Part shown: one piece after another, positions 13,016-20,698 of the stretch | Position numbering within the stretch: position 1 is the stretch's first letter | Layout of the letters: each line of letters begins with the position of its first letter | IMG/VR virus record: IMGVR_UViG_3300020438_000126 | Coordinates: 1-34,870 of that record | Source of the DNA: a virus | Length of the DNA stretch: 34,870 bases | Strand: one strand, 5' to 3' | Made by a program: the position numbers and the translations under genes | The notes under the pieces: model-generated | What the model saw: the letters and a program-made list of their open reading frames with translations, nothing else | The model's database searches: none | What the model was told of the DNA's origin: nothing

Positions 13016-13786
13016 TTATGCATTCTCAATTTCAAAATTACCGGATGAGTTAAAGACGTGTATGTTATATCCGCCAGATTCTGACTCTATTCCGCCTGCA
13101 CCAGTAATATATTGTGCAGGTGGTGCAGTTGATGTATCGTTAATAATAACGCTATCAGTTTCACCAGTAGATAATGTAAAGACTAATGTGTCTGCTCCGT
13201 CTGGAGTTTCATCAGCAGTTGTAGGAATACTTAAACTTGCAAATCCATTGTTTACTGTTAGATTTCCTGTCAATGCCATGCCGCCGATATCTGATGTATC
13301 TACACCAGATATAGTATAACCTATTACAGTTCCGTTAAGAACTCCTGTTGTTGCAAGTGTAATTGAAATACTAGCGCCTTCGTCGATATTAGTAGTGGGC
13401 GTCATAGTTAGTGTTCTAGTTACAGGTTCAACATATGATTCTGCAGTTGCAGGTGCCTGTACTGTTGTTACACTAGTTGTTCCAAAAATTGTTGCGCTAA
13501 GATCACCTTGGTAACTTCTAACAATTACTCTTTCATCAGCATTTACATATATGCCGCCTTTTTGGTAAACGTCATTAGCTTCAAGTATACCTTCGAATAT
13601 TGTGTTTATGTCACTCCAGCTATCGTTTGTGCTTGTACATACACCAAAGTCTGCTTGGTTTGCACTTGATCTGTTTACGATGTTTAAGTTAAGTACAGCG
13701 TCATTCCCGGCAGCATCGTATACATGATATACAACATTGCTTGTACCAGCAGTTACATCTACAGCTCCTAATCTTCCTGTTTGCAT
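13016..13786 (-). CDS. Tail-type structural protein, Calx-beta-like domain
   Basis: A 256 aa protein. The N-terminal 110 residues, with VYHVYDAAGNDAVLNLNIVN and a later EGILEANDVYQKGGIYV, resemble phage virion proteins of unknown fold. Residues about 130-220 (TRTLTMTP, NIDEGASISITL, GMALTGNLTV, DETPDGADTLVFTLS) form a Calx-beta-like domain. The last 20 residues are GGYNIHVF followed by a short tail, the same motif that precedes the glycine-rich domain in the next gene, but here the protein stops without one. AAGGAAA before the ATG at 13786 is the ribosome binding site; two ATAAATATA late-promoter-like motifs lie upstream. Confidence 0.75.
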   Translation of the reverse strand: MQTGRLGAVDVTAGTSNVVYHVYDAAGNDAVLNLNIVNRSSANQADFGVCTSTNDSWSDINTIFEGILEANDVYQKGGIYVNADERVIVRSYQGDLSATIFGTTSVTTVQAPATAESYVEPVTRTLTMTPTTNIDEGASISITLATTGVLNGTVIGYTISGVDTSDIGGMALTGNLTVNNGFASLSIPTTADETPDGADTLVFTLSTGETDSVIINDTSTAPPAQYITGAGGIESESGGYNIHVFNSSGNFEIENA

Positions 13787-13814
13787 TTATATTTCCTTGC
13801 GCATAAAATATACA

Positions 13815-13848
13815 TATATTTATCAGTTTTACTTAATATATTTATGCA
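13815..13848 (-). promoter_or_regulatory. Two late-promoter-like ATAAATATA motifs
   Basis: Read on the minus strand, TGCATAAATATA (13837-13848) and TGATAAATATA (13815-13825) lie upstream of the structural gene starting at 13786. The T4 late promoter core is TATAAATA; these match 7 of 8 bases. Distance to the ATG (about 28 nt) suits a late promoter with a short leader. Confidence 0.5.
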
Positions 13849-13859
13849 GTTAAGAAAAT

Positions 13860-15278
13860 TTAATCGTTATCTAGATTGTTTAAAAACGATCTTAGTTTAG
13901 TAGAATCTGTTTGTTCTTTAATTTTAGGCGCTGTAGTTCCTTCATTTGGCACATCAGAAACTGTTGATACAACATTTGTACGTTTGAGTGCTGCGGCAAT
14001 AGCACTGGCTCCTCCTTGCGGTGCTGTCGATTGCTCATCTTCGTCGCCGATATCAATAATTCGAAGAGTATCTAAGTCAAAGCCTAGATCAATCTTTTGT
14101 CCTACGCCACTTGAGTTACGTGTCTTCATTAGCTGTAGCTGATAGCGTCCACGTTCACGCATTGCTCTACTTGTAAAGATACCAAACACGTTATCCGCAG
14201 TCTGGATCTTACTAAGTCCACCTGAGATATGCGAGTGATCAAATTCAATTTCTTCAACAGCACCACGGTTCAACTGTGCCGCTGTAACAAACACTGTGTT
14301 CAATTCCATTGCTAGGTTACGTAGTTCTTCACTTACGTACTTGTCTTTGATAAACAAGTTCTCTGCACTTACCTTTGTGCTTGCTGGCATTAACAAGTCT
14401 AAGTAGTCAATCAGTAGCACGTCTACCTTCTTGCCAGTTTTAATTTCATATTCTTTAATGTAACTACGTACATCGTTTGCTGTCTTGCCTGAAGGCATAT
14501 ACTTGACTTGGAATGCACCGTTCTTCTTGCCAATAATCTTAACCTTCATTTCAACATCGTCAATGCTCTTAAACACGTCACGACTTGGAATACCCGTAGT
14601 CATACTATCAAGTCTCATACTAACTAGACTCTCTGCAAGCTCTAGTGTCAAATAAACTACGTTTAAGCCTTTCTCGGCCATGTTAACACCAATGTTAGCA
14701 AGGAACAAACTCTTGCCTGCACCCGAGCCACCTGCAAAGATATTCAGCTCGCCTCTGTTAAAGCCACCAAACAGTTTCTTATCCATAGCTGGCCAGCCTG
14801 TGCTTACCTGTCCGTTAGTACTCTTGATGCCTTCTAGTCTTGCTCTTGGATCAGCATAGTAGTCTGTACCCAAGTCTTTTTGTAAGCCTATCTGTACAGC
14901 CTTCTTAACTAAGTCTTCACACTGTCCATAGTCGCCTGACTCTAACAAGTCTGCACTTTTAAGAATTGCTGCTTCTAGTGCTTTGTGCTTAGAGAACGTT
15001 TCAAACTCTTGTAACAACCAATCATAATGATTTTCTTGTAGTTGCCCCGGATCTTTTAGATCTGCTTTGGTAGCGGCGTTTAACATGTCCATTGTTGGAA
15101 GTGCATTGTGTTCGCTAACATAATCAGTTAAGAACTTAGCACCCTCCTGTAAGCGTCTATCAAACGCTTCAGGATCAAACACTGCTTGACAGCGCACAAA
15201 ACTTTCTGCGTCTGTCATAAACATTTCTAGATATACTTTTTGTATATCATATCCGTAATCTGTATTTTGTCTAGTCAT
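13860..15278 (-). CDS. 41: Replicative DNA helicase, T4 gp41 (DnaB) type
   Basis: A 472 aa hexameric helicase of the DnaB/gp41 family, which unwinds DNA 5' to 3' at the phage replication fork. Visible features: an N-terminal helical domain (to about residue 150), GWPAMDKKLFGGFNRGEL leading to Walker A GGSGAGKS (183-190), Walker B VDVLLIDYLDLL near residue 290, and ISGGLSKIQTADNVF in the recombinase-like core. The length matches T4 gp41 (about 475 aa). A start at 15278 keeps NTDYGYDIQ, which I recall from marine gp41 homologues. A consensus sigma70 promoter ends 5 bases before the ATG, so the message may be leaderless. It should work with the primase at 16413. Confidence 0.95.
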   Translation of the reverse strand: MTRQNTDYGYDIQKVYLEMFMTDAESFVRCQAVFDPEAFDRRLQEGAKFLTDYVSEHNALPTMDMLNAATKADLKDPGQLQENHYDWLLQEFETFSKHKALEAAILKSADLLESGDYGQCEDLVKKAVQIGLQKDLGTDYYADPRARLEGIKSTNGQVSTGWPAMDKKLFGGFNRGELNIFAGGSGAGKSLFLANIGVNMAEKGLNVVYLTLELAESLVSMRLDSMTTGIPSRDVFKSIDDVEMKVKIIGKKNGAFQVKYMPSGKTANDVRSYIKEYEIKTGKKVDVLLIDYLDLLMPASTKVSAENLFIKDKYVSEELRNLAMELNTVFVTAAQLNRGAVEEIEFDHSHISGGLSKIQTADNVFGIFTSRAMRERGRYQLQLMKTRNSSGVGQKIDLGFDLDTLRIIDIGDEDEQSTAPQGGASAIAAALKRTNVVSTVSDVPNEGTTAPKIKEQTDSTKLRSFLNNLDND

Positions 15279-15283
15279 ACTAT

Positions 15284-15312
15284 AGTATATTACCTTTATG
15301 CGTTACTGTCAA
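15284..15312 (-). promoter_or_regulatory. Sigma70-type promoter abutting gp41 start
   Basis: On the minus strand: TTGACA (15307-15312), 17 bp spacer, TATACT (15284-15289), then 5 bases to the ATG at 15278. The expected transcription start falls on or beside the start codon. There is no properly spaced Shine-Dalgarno sequence. Confidence 0.75.
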
Positions 15313-15322
15313 GTTTTTATTA

Positions 15323-16282
15323 TTATTCAACCCACTTTCCTTCTAGGTCTACTTTTGTTTTTGTTTTTGCTAAAACAGCGCCAATACAGCTACCAGGGTC
15401 TCCAGGGTTTTGGGGTACGTGTATATTATTCCATTGCAGACGAATTTTATCTACAGCCTGTCGATTAAGTGCGCCACCCCCTGCTAGTGCTAAGTTAGGG
15501 CTTTTGGTTTTCCATTGAGCCCATGTACTAAGTCCACTAACTGCTTCCTCAAAAACTTTTTGGGTAGTTGCTGCAAGTCTACCCATAGCTTCATTATCAG
15601 TAGCTTCAGGTAAAAACCAATTACACCCTCGGTGTAAATTAGTCTTAAACTTCCAGGCTGGGTTACTAGCTGTGGGAATTTTTAGTATAATCTCGTCCAT
15701 CATTGCACTTCTGTAATACTCAGGGTCATGATCTTTACCCATGCCAGCTATCATATATTCATCTCTTTGTGCAACGCCACCAACACGTTGAGTCATTGAA
15801 GAGTAAAATAAACCTGGGCTATGTGGATAACTTTGACTGTAAATCTTTTTTAGTTTATTGTTCTTTCCATGCCATATGGTTAGTGTTTCAAATTCACCAA
15901 TACTATCTAAGCATATTACAGCACAGTTGTCATGTGGCTGAGTGTAATAAGCATATGCTGCATGTGAATGGTGATGCTGAGTGTACTGTATTGGACGAAC
16001 AATATTGTGTTCATAAAGATATGAAGCTATATCGTTCTCTTTGCCTAACCAACCTTGTCCTGCTCGCCATTGTCTAATAGTTTTTAAGAAAGGACGTTCA
16101 TACCAAATAATTTCTTTTGGTGCTCCAAATTTAAGTGCCTTTTTAATTAGTTTCTTATTTAGATGAGGATCGTTAGGCACACCGCTAAAATCTTTAGCAA
16201 GTGCTGCCCATAACAATTTTTCATTATTAAATACTGCTAAACTAGCATCGTGGCTATTGCCAACTATCCCCCAGATAATCAT
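15323..16282 (-). CDS. NodU/Kae1-type carbamoyltransferase, short form
   Basis: A 319 aa protein homologous to the N-terminal Kae1-like domain of NodU/TobZ carbamoyltransferases. It has GIVGNSHDASLAVF at the N-terminus, HHHSHAAYAYY (metal/ATP-binding His cluster, about residues 104-114), CLDSIGEFET and LALAGGGALN with GDPGSCIGAVLA at the C-terminus. Full-length family members are about 550-600 aa and carry a second, C-terminal carbamoyltransferase domain, which is absent here. The protein would be able to bind ATP and carbamoyl phosphate-derived intermediates, but its acceptor is unknown. It lies between primase and helicase genes; its ATG overlaps the stop of the 44 aa gene (ATGA). Confidence 0.87.
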   Translation of the reverse strand: MIIWGIVGNSHDASLAVFNNEKLLWAALAKDFSGVPNDPHLNKKLIKKALKFGAPKEIIWYERPFLKTIRQWRAGQGWLGKENDIASYLYEHNIVRPIQYTQHHHSHAAYAYYTQPHDNCAVICLDSIGEFETLTIWHGKNNKLKKIYSQSYPHSPGLFYSSMTQRVGGVAQRDEYMIAGMGKDHDPEYYRSAMMDEIILKIPTASNPAWKFKTNLHRGCNWFLPEATDNEAMGRLAATTQKVFEEAVSGLSTWAQWKTKSPNLALAGGGALNRQAVDKIRLQWNNIHVPQNPGDPGSCIGAVLAKTKTKVDLEGKWVE

Positions 16283-16413
16283 TTGTAAATAAACGGGTCC
16301 TGTTCCCGTAACTTCTTTATACGTTTTCTAAATTCTATTTCTTCTTTAATCTTTCTATATGGCCATGTAATAATAGACCATAAAAACTTCAATACTTTTT
16401 TAATTGTTTTCAT
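16279..16413 (-). CDS. Small basic protein, 44 aa, between gp61 and carbamoyltransferase
   Basis: Begins in TAATG overlapping the primase stop by 1 nt and ends in ATGA overlapping the carbamoyltransferase start. The sequence has a hydrophobic first half (VLKFLWSIITWPYRKI), then a highly charged helix (KEEIEFRKRIKKLREQDP) ending FIYK. I recall a very similar small protein near gp41 in marine T4-like phages. It may be a peripheral membrane or amphipathic-helix protein. Function unknown; the double overlap makes it a firm gene despite its size. Confidence 0.8.
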   Translation of the reverse strand: MKTIKKVLKFLWSIITWPYRKIKEEIEFRKRIKKLREQDPFIYK

Positions 16414-17402
16414 TAGTTACTCCCAAACCATTTTTTTGCTTTTAACCTAATTTTAAGTGCGCTATCTGTAGCTTCACTTGCTATACTATGTAATGTATAC
16501 AGTCTACCGTACTTATCTACAGCATCGCCGATATCATTAATACCTTTAGCCCAGGTTGGTAAACTAACATGCCAGCCTAGTTCAATAGCACGTTCAACTA
16601 GTTTGCTTCCTGCTTTATCTCTATCAGGTACAACAATAATATCCTTCTGTAATCTATTTAGTAGCATAGATTGCTGATCGCTTATTTCACTGCCTCCTAA
16701 CGCACATCCTTCTATATGTATAGCATCAATCTGGCCTTCGCATACAATAGCAAATACTTTATTATATGTTTGATCATCTAAGCCGTACACAAACCCAGGC
16801 TGTACTTCTGTTAAGTACTTAGGCTTTTTATCTTCAAGTATACTACGACCAGTCCATCCTACTATGTTACCTTCATAATAAAATGGTATAATTAATCTAT
16901 CACGATATCCTAGACTCGGCGACCAGTAATAATCTGTGTCATCTAGATTTAGTCTACGTTGTGCCATATACTCTAATATAGCCAAACTATATTTGTTGAA
17001 ATCTGTAATATCAGCAACTTTAATTGCATCGTCTGGTAACGGAACTGTATTGAACGAAGGTAGTTCAGCAATACGTTCTTTTGCTTGCACACCTTCGTTC
17101 TCTCTCATCACTTCAAGTGCCACCTTATTGATTATATCGTCAGGCGCTCCCATCCATTGCAGGAGCCTTCGCAGTTTATGTGAAAAGTTACGCCCTGGTT
17201 GCCATGAAGCTTTAAATCCGCAGTTAAAACAGTGATAGCTTATGCCTCCGTCTGCGTTATCTATAAGTCCTCCTCTGCCTCTATTATCAGCAGCATGTCC
17301 GTTATGATGACAGCAGGGCGCATTGAATGATAGCCAGCCACTAGGAGTTGTTTTTCTCTTAGAAGGTAAGTATGTCAGAACTGTTTCGCTTACTACACTC
17401 AT
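16413..17402 (-). CDS. 61: DNA primase, T4 gp61 (DnaG) type
   Basis: A 329 aa primase that makes RNA primers for lagging-strand synthesis with the gp41 helicase. The N-terminal zinc-binding domain has CC (30-31), nearby His residues (32, 33, 36), and CFNC (58-61). The TOPRIM catalytic core shows AIVCEGQIDAIHIEG, with the catalytic Glu of CEG and the downstream VPDRDKAG (DxD). T4 gp61 is about 340 aa, so length fits. A perfect consensus sigma70 promoter ends 6 bases before the ATG at 17402, with no Shine-Dalgarno sequence. Confidence 0.94.
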   Translation of the reverse strand: MSVVSETVLTYLPSKRKTTPSGWLSFNAPCCHHNGHAADNRGRGGLIDNADGGISYHCFNCGFKASWQPGRNFSHKLRRLLQWMGAPDDIINKVALEVMRENEGVQAKERIAELPSFNTVPLPDDAIKVADITDFNKYSLAILEYMAQRRLNLDDTDYYWSPSLGYRDRLIIPFYYEGNIVGWTGRSILEDKKPKYLTEVQPGFVYGLDDQTYNKVFAIVCEGQIDAIHIEGCALGGSEISDQQSMLLNRLQKDIIVVPDRDKAGSKLVERAIELGWHVSLPTWAKGINDIGDAVDKYGRLYTLHSIASEATDSALKIRLKAKKWFGSN

Positions 17403-17408
17403 ACTATT

Positions 17409-17437
17409 ATTATAGCGTAGTTATGCTAGTTTGTCAA
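17409..17437 (-). promoter_or_regulatory. Consensus sigma70 promoter abutting gp61 start
   Basis: On the minus strand: TTGACA (17432-17437), 17 bp spacer, TATAAT (17409-17414), 6 bases, ATG at 17402. Both hexamers are perfect. Transcription should begin at or within a base or two of the start codon. Confidence 0.85.
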
Positions 17438-18223
17438 TCAATTTCTAACTAGAATTTGTGTGATTTTATCTGCTGGATTTGCTGTTACTTTGAATCGTAA
17501 GTGACTAAACACTCCGTTAAAGTTTACTGGTGTTGGCATAGTTTCATTACCAGTAAATGTCAACGTTGCTATGTCAGCCCAGCTAGTAGTATCTGATACT
17601 TGATTATCTAAAGTAGCTTGTACTACAAGATCACCAATGTATGATGCTGTATACGCTGCTGCTGTATGCAGAGCTTCGTTGCCGTTGATACCTGGTTGTG
17701 CGTCAATTGTACTGCTATACCATGTGTTAACTCCAACACCTTCTTGTTGGAATGATGCTATTGATCGCGTAGCAAGAGGACCAGGGAATGTTTTTGCGTT
17801 GACATAGATAGTTGCGTCATTGTCAAAGTTACTGTGCGAGTAAGTAAGAACCTTATCACCATCTGCTTCTTGTAAGTATATGTTGTAACTTAAATACTGT
17901 TGTTTAATATTAAGTAGATCATTTTCAGTAACAGTTACACTAAACTTGCCGCGTTTTGGTACGCTGCCGTCGTCTAAAATAGTTGCATCTTTTTCTAATA
18001 CCATATTATTAGCTTCGTCAAATGCGACAAATTTTGGTGTGTAAGTTGATATGTTTATAGGTCTTTGATCTGCATTATATGTTCTAAATTCTAATACATT
18101 ATCGATGCCTTTATATACTTGAAGTTGTTTGCTATACACTGGTCTATACTCCGTTACGAATCCAGCCACATCTGCTACTATGGTGGTTATATTTTTTACT
18201 AAATATCTAGGTACTAATTGCAT
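17438..18223 (-). CDS. Putative virion structural protein, 261 aa
   Basis: A beta-rich protein starting at the ATG at 18223 (MQLVPRYLVKN); an upstream in-frame ATG at 18253 would overlap the divergent gene at 18244. The first part (YKGIDNVLEFRTYNADQRPINISTY) resembles N-terminal immunoglobulin-like domains of phage baseplate or fibre proteins (BppU-N type). The C-terminal part (ATLDNQVSDTTSWADIATLTF and a final HLRFKVTANP) looks like a carbohydrate-binding-like beta sandwich. The family is recognised only by general pattern. It lies between primase and a divergent small gene, with GATAAATATA directly before its ATG. Confidence 0.68.
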   Translation of the reverse strand: MQLVPRYLVKNITTIVADVAGFVTEYRPVYSKQLQVYKGIDNVLEFRTYNADQRPINISTYTPKFVAFDEANNMVLEKDATILDDGSVPKRGKFSVTVTENDLLNIKQQYLSYNIYLQEADGDKVLTYSHSNFDNDATIYVNAKTFPGPLATRSIASFQQEGVGVNTWYSSTIDAQPGINGNEALHTAAAYTASYIGDLVVQATLDNQVSDTTSWADIATLTFTGNETMPTPVNFNGVFSHLRFKVTANPADKITQILVRN

Positions 18224-18243
18224 ATTATATTTATCGGAAAAAC

Positions 18244-18615
18244 ATGTTAACAAAAGACATACAAGAAAATTTTCCTTTTTTAAGCGTTGTAACTTATGGC
18301 GGCAACGAATATATCGGGATTGTTATAAATCAAGACGCTACTGTTACAAGCATGTACGTGTATACTGATTTGAAAACTAGAGAAGATGAACTAAAGTTTT
18401 TAGAGTTAGGTGATGTATGGTGGTGGGAATCAAATCGTTTGATTCCGATCAACATCTTTCTAAAGAAAGAAATGGACATTTTTAAGTATTCTATTATTAC
18501 TATGAATAGTAAAGATGTCAGAGTAACATTAGGACCTTGTGTAAATTTAAATAATCTAACAGTCAAACGAATAAAAAGACGTAGTGTACAACTAGTACGT
18601 AAACCTAAGAACTAA
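18244..18615 (+). CDS. Conserved-type hypothetical protein, 123 aa
   Basis: The sequence includes YGGNEYIGIVINQD, ELGDVWWWESNRLIPINIFL and GPCVNLNNLTVKRIKRR. The WWWESNRLIPI segment is distinctive, and I recall it in small proteins of marine T4-like phages with unknown role. The protein is soluble with a basic C-terminus (KRIKRRSVQLVRKPKN), which could bind nucleic acid. It is the only plus-strand gene in the right half of the window. It is divergent from the structural gene at 17438-18223 and its end overlaps the 3' end of the Pol III-like gene by 11 bases. Confidence 0.83.
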   Translation: MLTKDIQENFPFLSVVTYGGNEYIGIVINQDATVTSMYVYTDLKTREDELKFLELGDVWWWESNRLIPINIFLKKEMDIFKYSIITMNSKDVRVTLGPCVNLNNLTVKRIKRRSVQLVRKPKN

Positions 18616-19165
18616 CCTTTTCGCATATTAAATTCATATGCACTACAACAGCCATTGCATAAGAAACAGCATGTGCTTTCTTAAAGTAATAACTATTGTC
18701 CGTTGGTTTAATCCAAACTTCCTTCATCACCTTTTCCCAAGTTTCTCCGACTAAGTGTCTTTTGGCTGGACGTATCATTGCTAGTACTGCCGCTAGTTGT
18801 TCTATTGTTTTCGGACGCATTGTCTTTAATATAGTTCCATGTCCTGCGACGTGAAATACTAGACTGCTGAAATCGTCGTGTTCGAGGAGTTCCCATTGTG
18901 GTTCCTTAGTCATTAGTTGTTGAAGATGTTCCTCATTTGTAACATCTTTGTATATACTTACATTTAAAAAATCTAATTTAAAATAGCCACGTTCGTCAGC
19001 AGTCTTGTGTTCAATAGTACTTAGATTATCTACTGGGTTGTGCGGAATCTCAGTAGCATATACTCCAGTATTATGTTTTTTGCCCGTGTTTAATTTTGCC
19101 ACACGATGTGTAAGTTTAGATAGTATTACATCTCGATCAGCAAAATCTATATCAATATCAGGCAA
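18605..19165 (-). CDS. Miniature DNA polymerase III alpha-like protein
   Basis: A 186 aa protein carrying, in order, the catalytic-core motifs of bacterial DnaE. MPDIDIDF at residues 1-8 has D5 and D7 at the positions of E. coli D401 and D403. TGVYATEIP (33-41) matches the HAGGVVIAP segment, and YFKLDFL (61-67) has D65 at the third catalytic Asp (D555). FHVAGHGTILKTMRPKTIEQ with LAMIRPA (104-134) matches FQLESRGM...ALFRPGP, and FKKAHAVSYAMA (161-172) matches FNKSHSAAYALV. The loops between motifs are drastically shortened, and no PHP, tau-binding or beta-binding parts remain. DnaE is about 1,100 aa. Activity is uncertain. The gene starts inside the deformylase end (8-nt overlap) and is last in its operon. 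Confidence 0.85.
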   Translation of the reverse strand: MPDIDIDFADRDVILSKLTHRVAKLNTGKKHNTGVYATEIPHNPVDNLSTIEHKTADERGYFKLDFLNVSIYKDVTNEEHLQQLMTKEPQWELLEHDDFSSLVFHVAGHGTILKTMRPKTIEQLAAVLAMIRPAKRHLVGETWEKVMKEVWIKPTDNSYYFKKAHAVSYAMAVVVHMNLICEKVSS

Positions 19166-19655
19166 CTTTCTTCTCCATCTTACGTGCTTTTTTCTTTGCC
19201 ATATCCCATTTTATTTTACTACATCTATCTTTCATAGTAATACCCAAACAATGATCCAATTCGTGTAGATAAACTCTAGCACTATATCCTGTAATTTTAA
19301 CCGTTTGTTTCTTTAAAAATTCGTCATAGTATTCTGCAAGTATTTCAGCTGGACGTTTTACTTTTACAAACATACCAGGAAAACTTAAACAACCTTCAAT
19401 CTCTGTACTAACTTCTTCTGTATATTGTAGCACAGTTGGGTTAATATGTAAAGTAACATTTTCAGCTTTGTCACCCATTGTAAACACTTTATAGTCCAAG
19501 CCGACTTGTGATGCTGTTAATCCTATGCCGTTGTTTAACAGCATAGCTACAGCCATATCTTTTTTTAGGCGCAAAGGATCAAACTGCGGTTCTTCAATAT
19601 TTACATCTTGTAATTCTTTACTTAGAATAGGATCTGGATAATATACTAATTCCAT
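19158..19655 (-). CDS. def: Peptide deformylase
   Basis: A 165 aa deformylase that removes the N-formyl group from new proteins. All three family motifs are present: GIGLTASQVG (43-52, normally GxGLAAxQ), EGCLSFPG (87-94) with the metal ligand C89, and HELDH (131-135) with the two metal-binding His and the catalytic Glu. The highly basic tail (KKKARKMEKKVA) is unusual. AGGAAA 7 bases before the ATG at 19655 is a good ribosome binding site. Phage-encoded deformylases are known in marine T4-like phages and may speed processing of phage or host proteins during infection. Confidence 0.96.
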   Translation of the reverse strand: MELVYYPDPILSKELQDVNIEEPQFDPLRLKKDMAVAMLLNNGIGLTASQVGLDYKVFTMGDKAENVTLHINPTVLQYTEEVSTEIEGCLSFPGMFVKVKRPAEILAEYYDEFLKKQTVKITGYSARVYLHELDHCLGITMKDRCSKIKWDMAKKKARKMEKKVA

Positions 19656-19658
19656 AAT

Positions 19659-20012
19659 TTATTTCCTTTTTGTGGATGTGCCGCTAGTGCGGCGAACAAT
19701 GTCATCGTGATTAAATTCTGCCCAGTACAGTTCAAAAGCAACACCATCCTCTAAACCTTCAAACTGATGTACCTTGCCAGGCTTTACTTGTGTAAAGTCT
19801 CCAGCTTCAAGAATAGTTTCATCAACTAGTCCTTGATCATCTTGCCAAACACGTACAATCATTTTTCCTGACTCTACATAAAATCCATTCCATTTAAACT
19901 GATGCTCGTGTTCTGAACACTTGTATCCTGCTTTATATTCAATACGGTGAAATTCTAACACACCGTTTGCGTGAATCAGTTCTGTCTGACCCCAAATTTT
20001 TCCTGCTTTCAT
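19659..20012 (-). CDS. Cupin-domain protein, 117 aa
   Basis: A single-domain cupin: CSEHEHQFKWNGFYVESG gives motif 1 (HxH plus the G), and PGKVHQFEGLEDG gives motif 2 with its His. The layout resembles small sugar-phosphate isomerase-like cupins (mannose-6-phosphate isomerase cupin_2). It begins in ATGA overlap with the gp59-like gene and lies in the same operon as KdsA and KdsB. It could act on a sugar in the Kdo pathway, for example supplying an isomerised pentose, but this is inference. A second cupin domain occurs in the fusion at 30469-31245. Confidence 0.85.
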   Translation of the reverse strand: MKAGKIWGQTELIHANGVLEFHRIEYKAGYKCSEHEHQFKWNGFYVESGKMIVRVWQDDQGLVDETILEAGDFTQVKPGKVHQFEGLEDGVAFELYWAEFNHDDIVRRTSGTSTKRK

Positions 20013-20698
20013 AACTTTGATTCCTTTGCTATATCTTTAACTAACTGCATATCATTTGGAAGCCTTTTGAAGCGCATGGCCCAATGTTGTGGATTAATAA
20101 CATGATATACAAGGCTAAGCTGCTCATCAGTAAACTTACTTAGCATGTCTTTACCGCTCTTACAATTAAGTATTAGCCATGGAGATATTTTTCCGTCTTT
20201 AATATCCCATACCGCTTTGTTAAGACTTACATGATGAAAGTAATGATTCCATGGAGCACTTTTGTCTTCTGCCCATTCCATCATTGTTTTAACACTTCTT
20301 TCTAATGCTGTAGTCACATCTTCTTTAAGTATGAACTCTAATACATACTTTTCATATAATTCGTCTCTGGCCCAGTGATCTAATTTAACTCCACTAGTTA
20401 CAACGTAGTCAATATATTTTTCAGGATATAAAGGACGCACATTGCTAATAAAGGAGCCAAACTTAACAAAAGCATTATAATAGGGTGACCCGACAAAATC
20501 TTCATACGTTTTTTCTTTTTTGTTCCCTGCTGAGAGGGTGTAGAATCTTTGGAATGCATATAAACCGTACCTCACTCTTTTTTCATCTTTTTGTAGCCAA
20601 CGTCTTTTTGGCTCACACATATGCGCGGCTAATGTTTTTTCTTTCATATAACCGTTGCCGCAATATTCGCATTTGTATGGCTTTTCAGAGTTTGACAT
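20009..20698 (-). CDS. Zn-finger protein, possible gp59-like helicase loader
   Basis: A 229 aa protein starting at MSNSEKP (20698), 14 bases inside the previous gene's end. The N-terminus has a C2H2-like finger, CEYC (about 9-12) and HMC (about 25-27). The rest is helical: YNAFVKFGSFISNVRPLYPEKYIDY, then DHWARDELYEKYVLEF, then KISPWLILNCKSGKDML. The last part resembles T4 gp59 (YIFKLLQSNIISFETFILL), the protein that loads gp41 helicase onto DNA; I also recall similar 'ISPW' proteins in marine phages. T4 gp59 is 217 aa, so length fits. The match is by eye and modest. If correct, the phage has a zinc-containing version. Confidence 0.55.
   Translation of the reverse strand: MSNSEKPYKCEYCGNGYMKEKTLAAHMCEPKRRWLQKDEKRVRYGLYAFQRFYTLSAGNKKEKTYEDFVGSPYYNAFVKFGSFISNVRPLYPEKYIDYVVTSGVKLDHWARDELYEKYVLEFILKEDVTTALERSVKTMMEWAEDKSAPWNHYFHHVSLNKAVWDIKDGKISPWLILNCKSGKDMLSKFTDEQLSLVYHVINPQHWAMRFKRLPNDMQLVKDIAKESKL

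Noticed and set aside
14642-18604. Integrase, transposase or attachment sites explaining the mixture of structural and replication genes.
   Set aside because: No recombinase motif or target-site duplication was seen; mixed gene order is common in T4-like phages.
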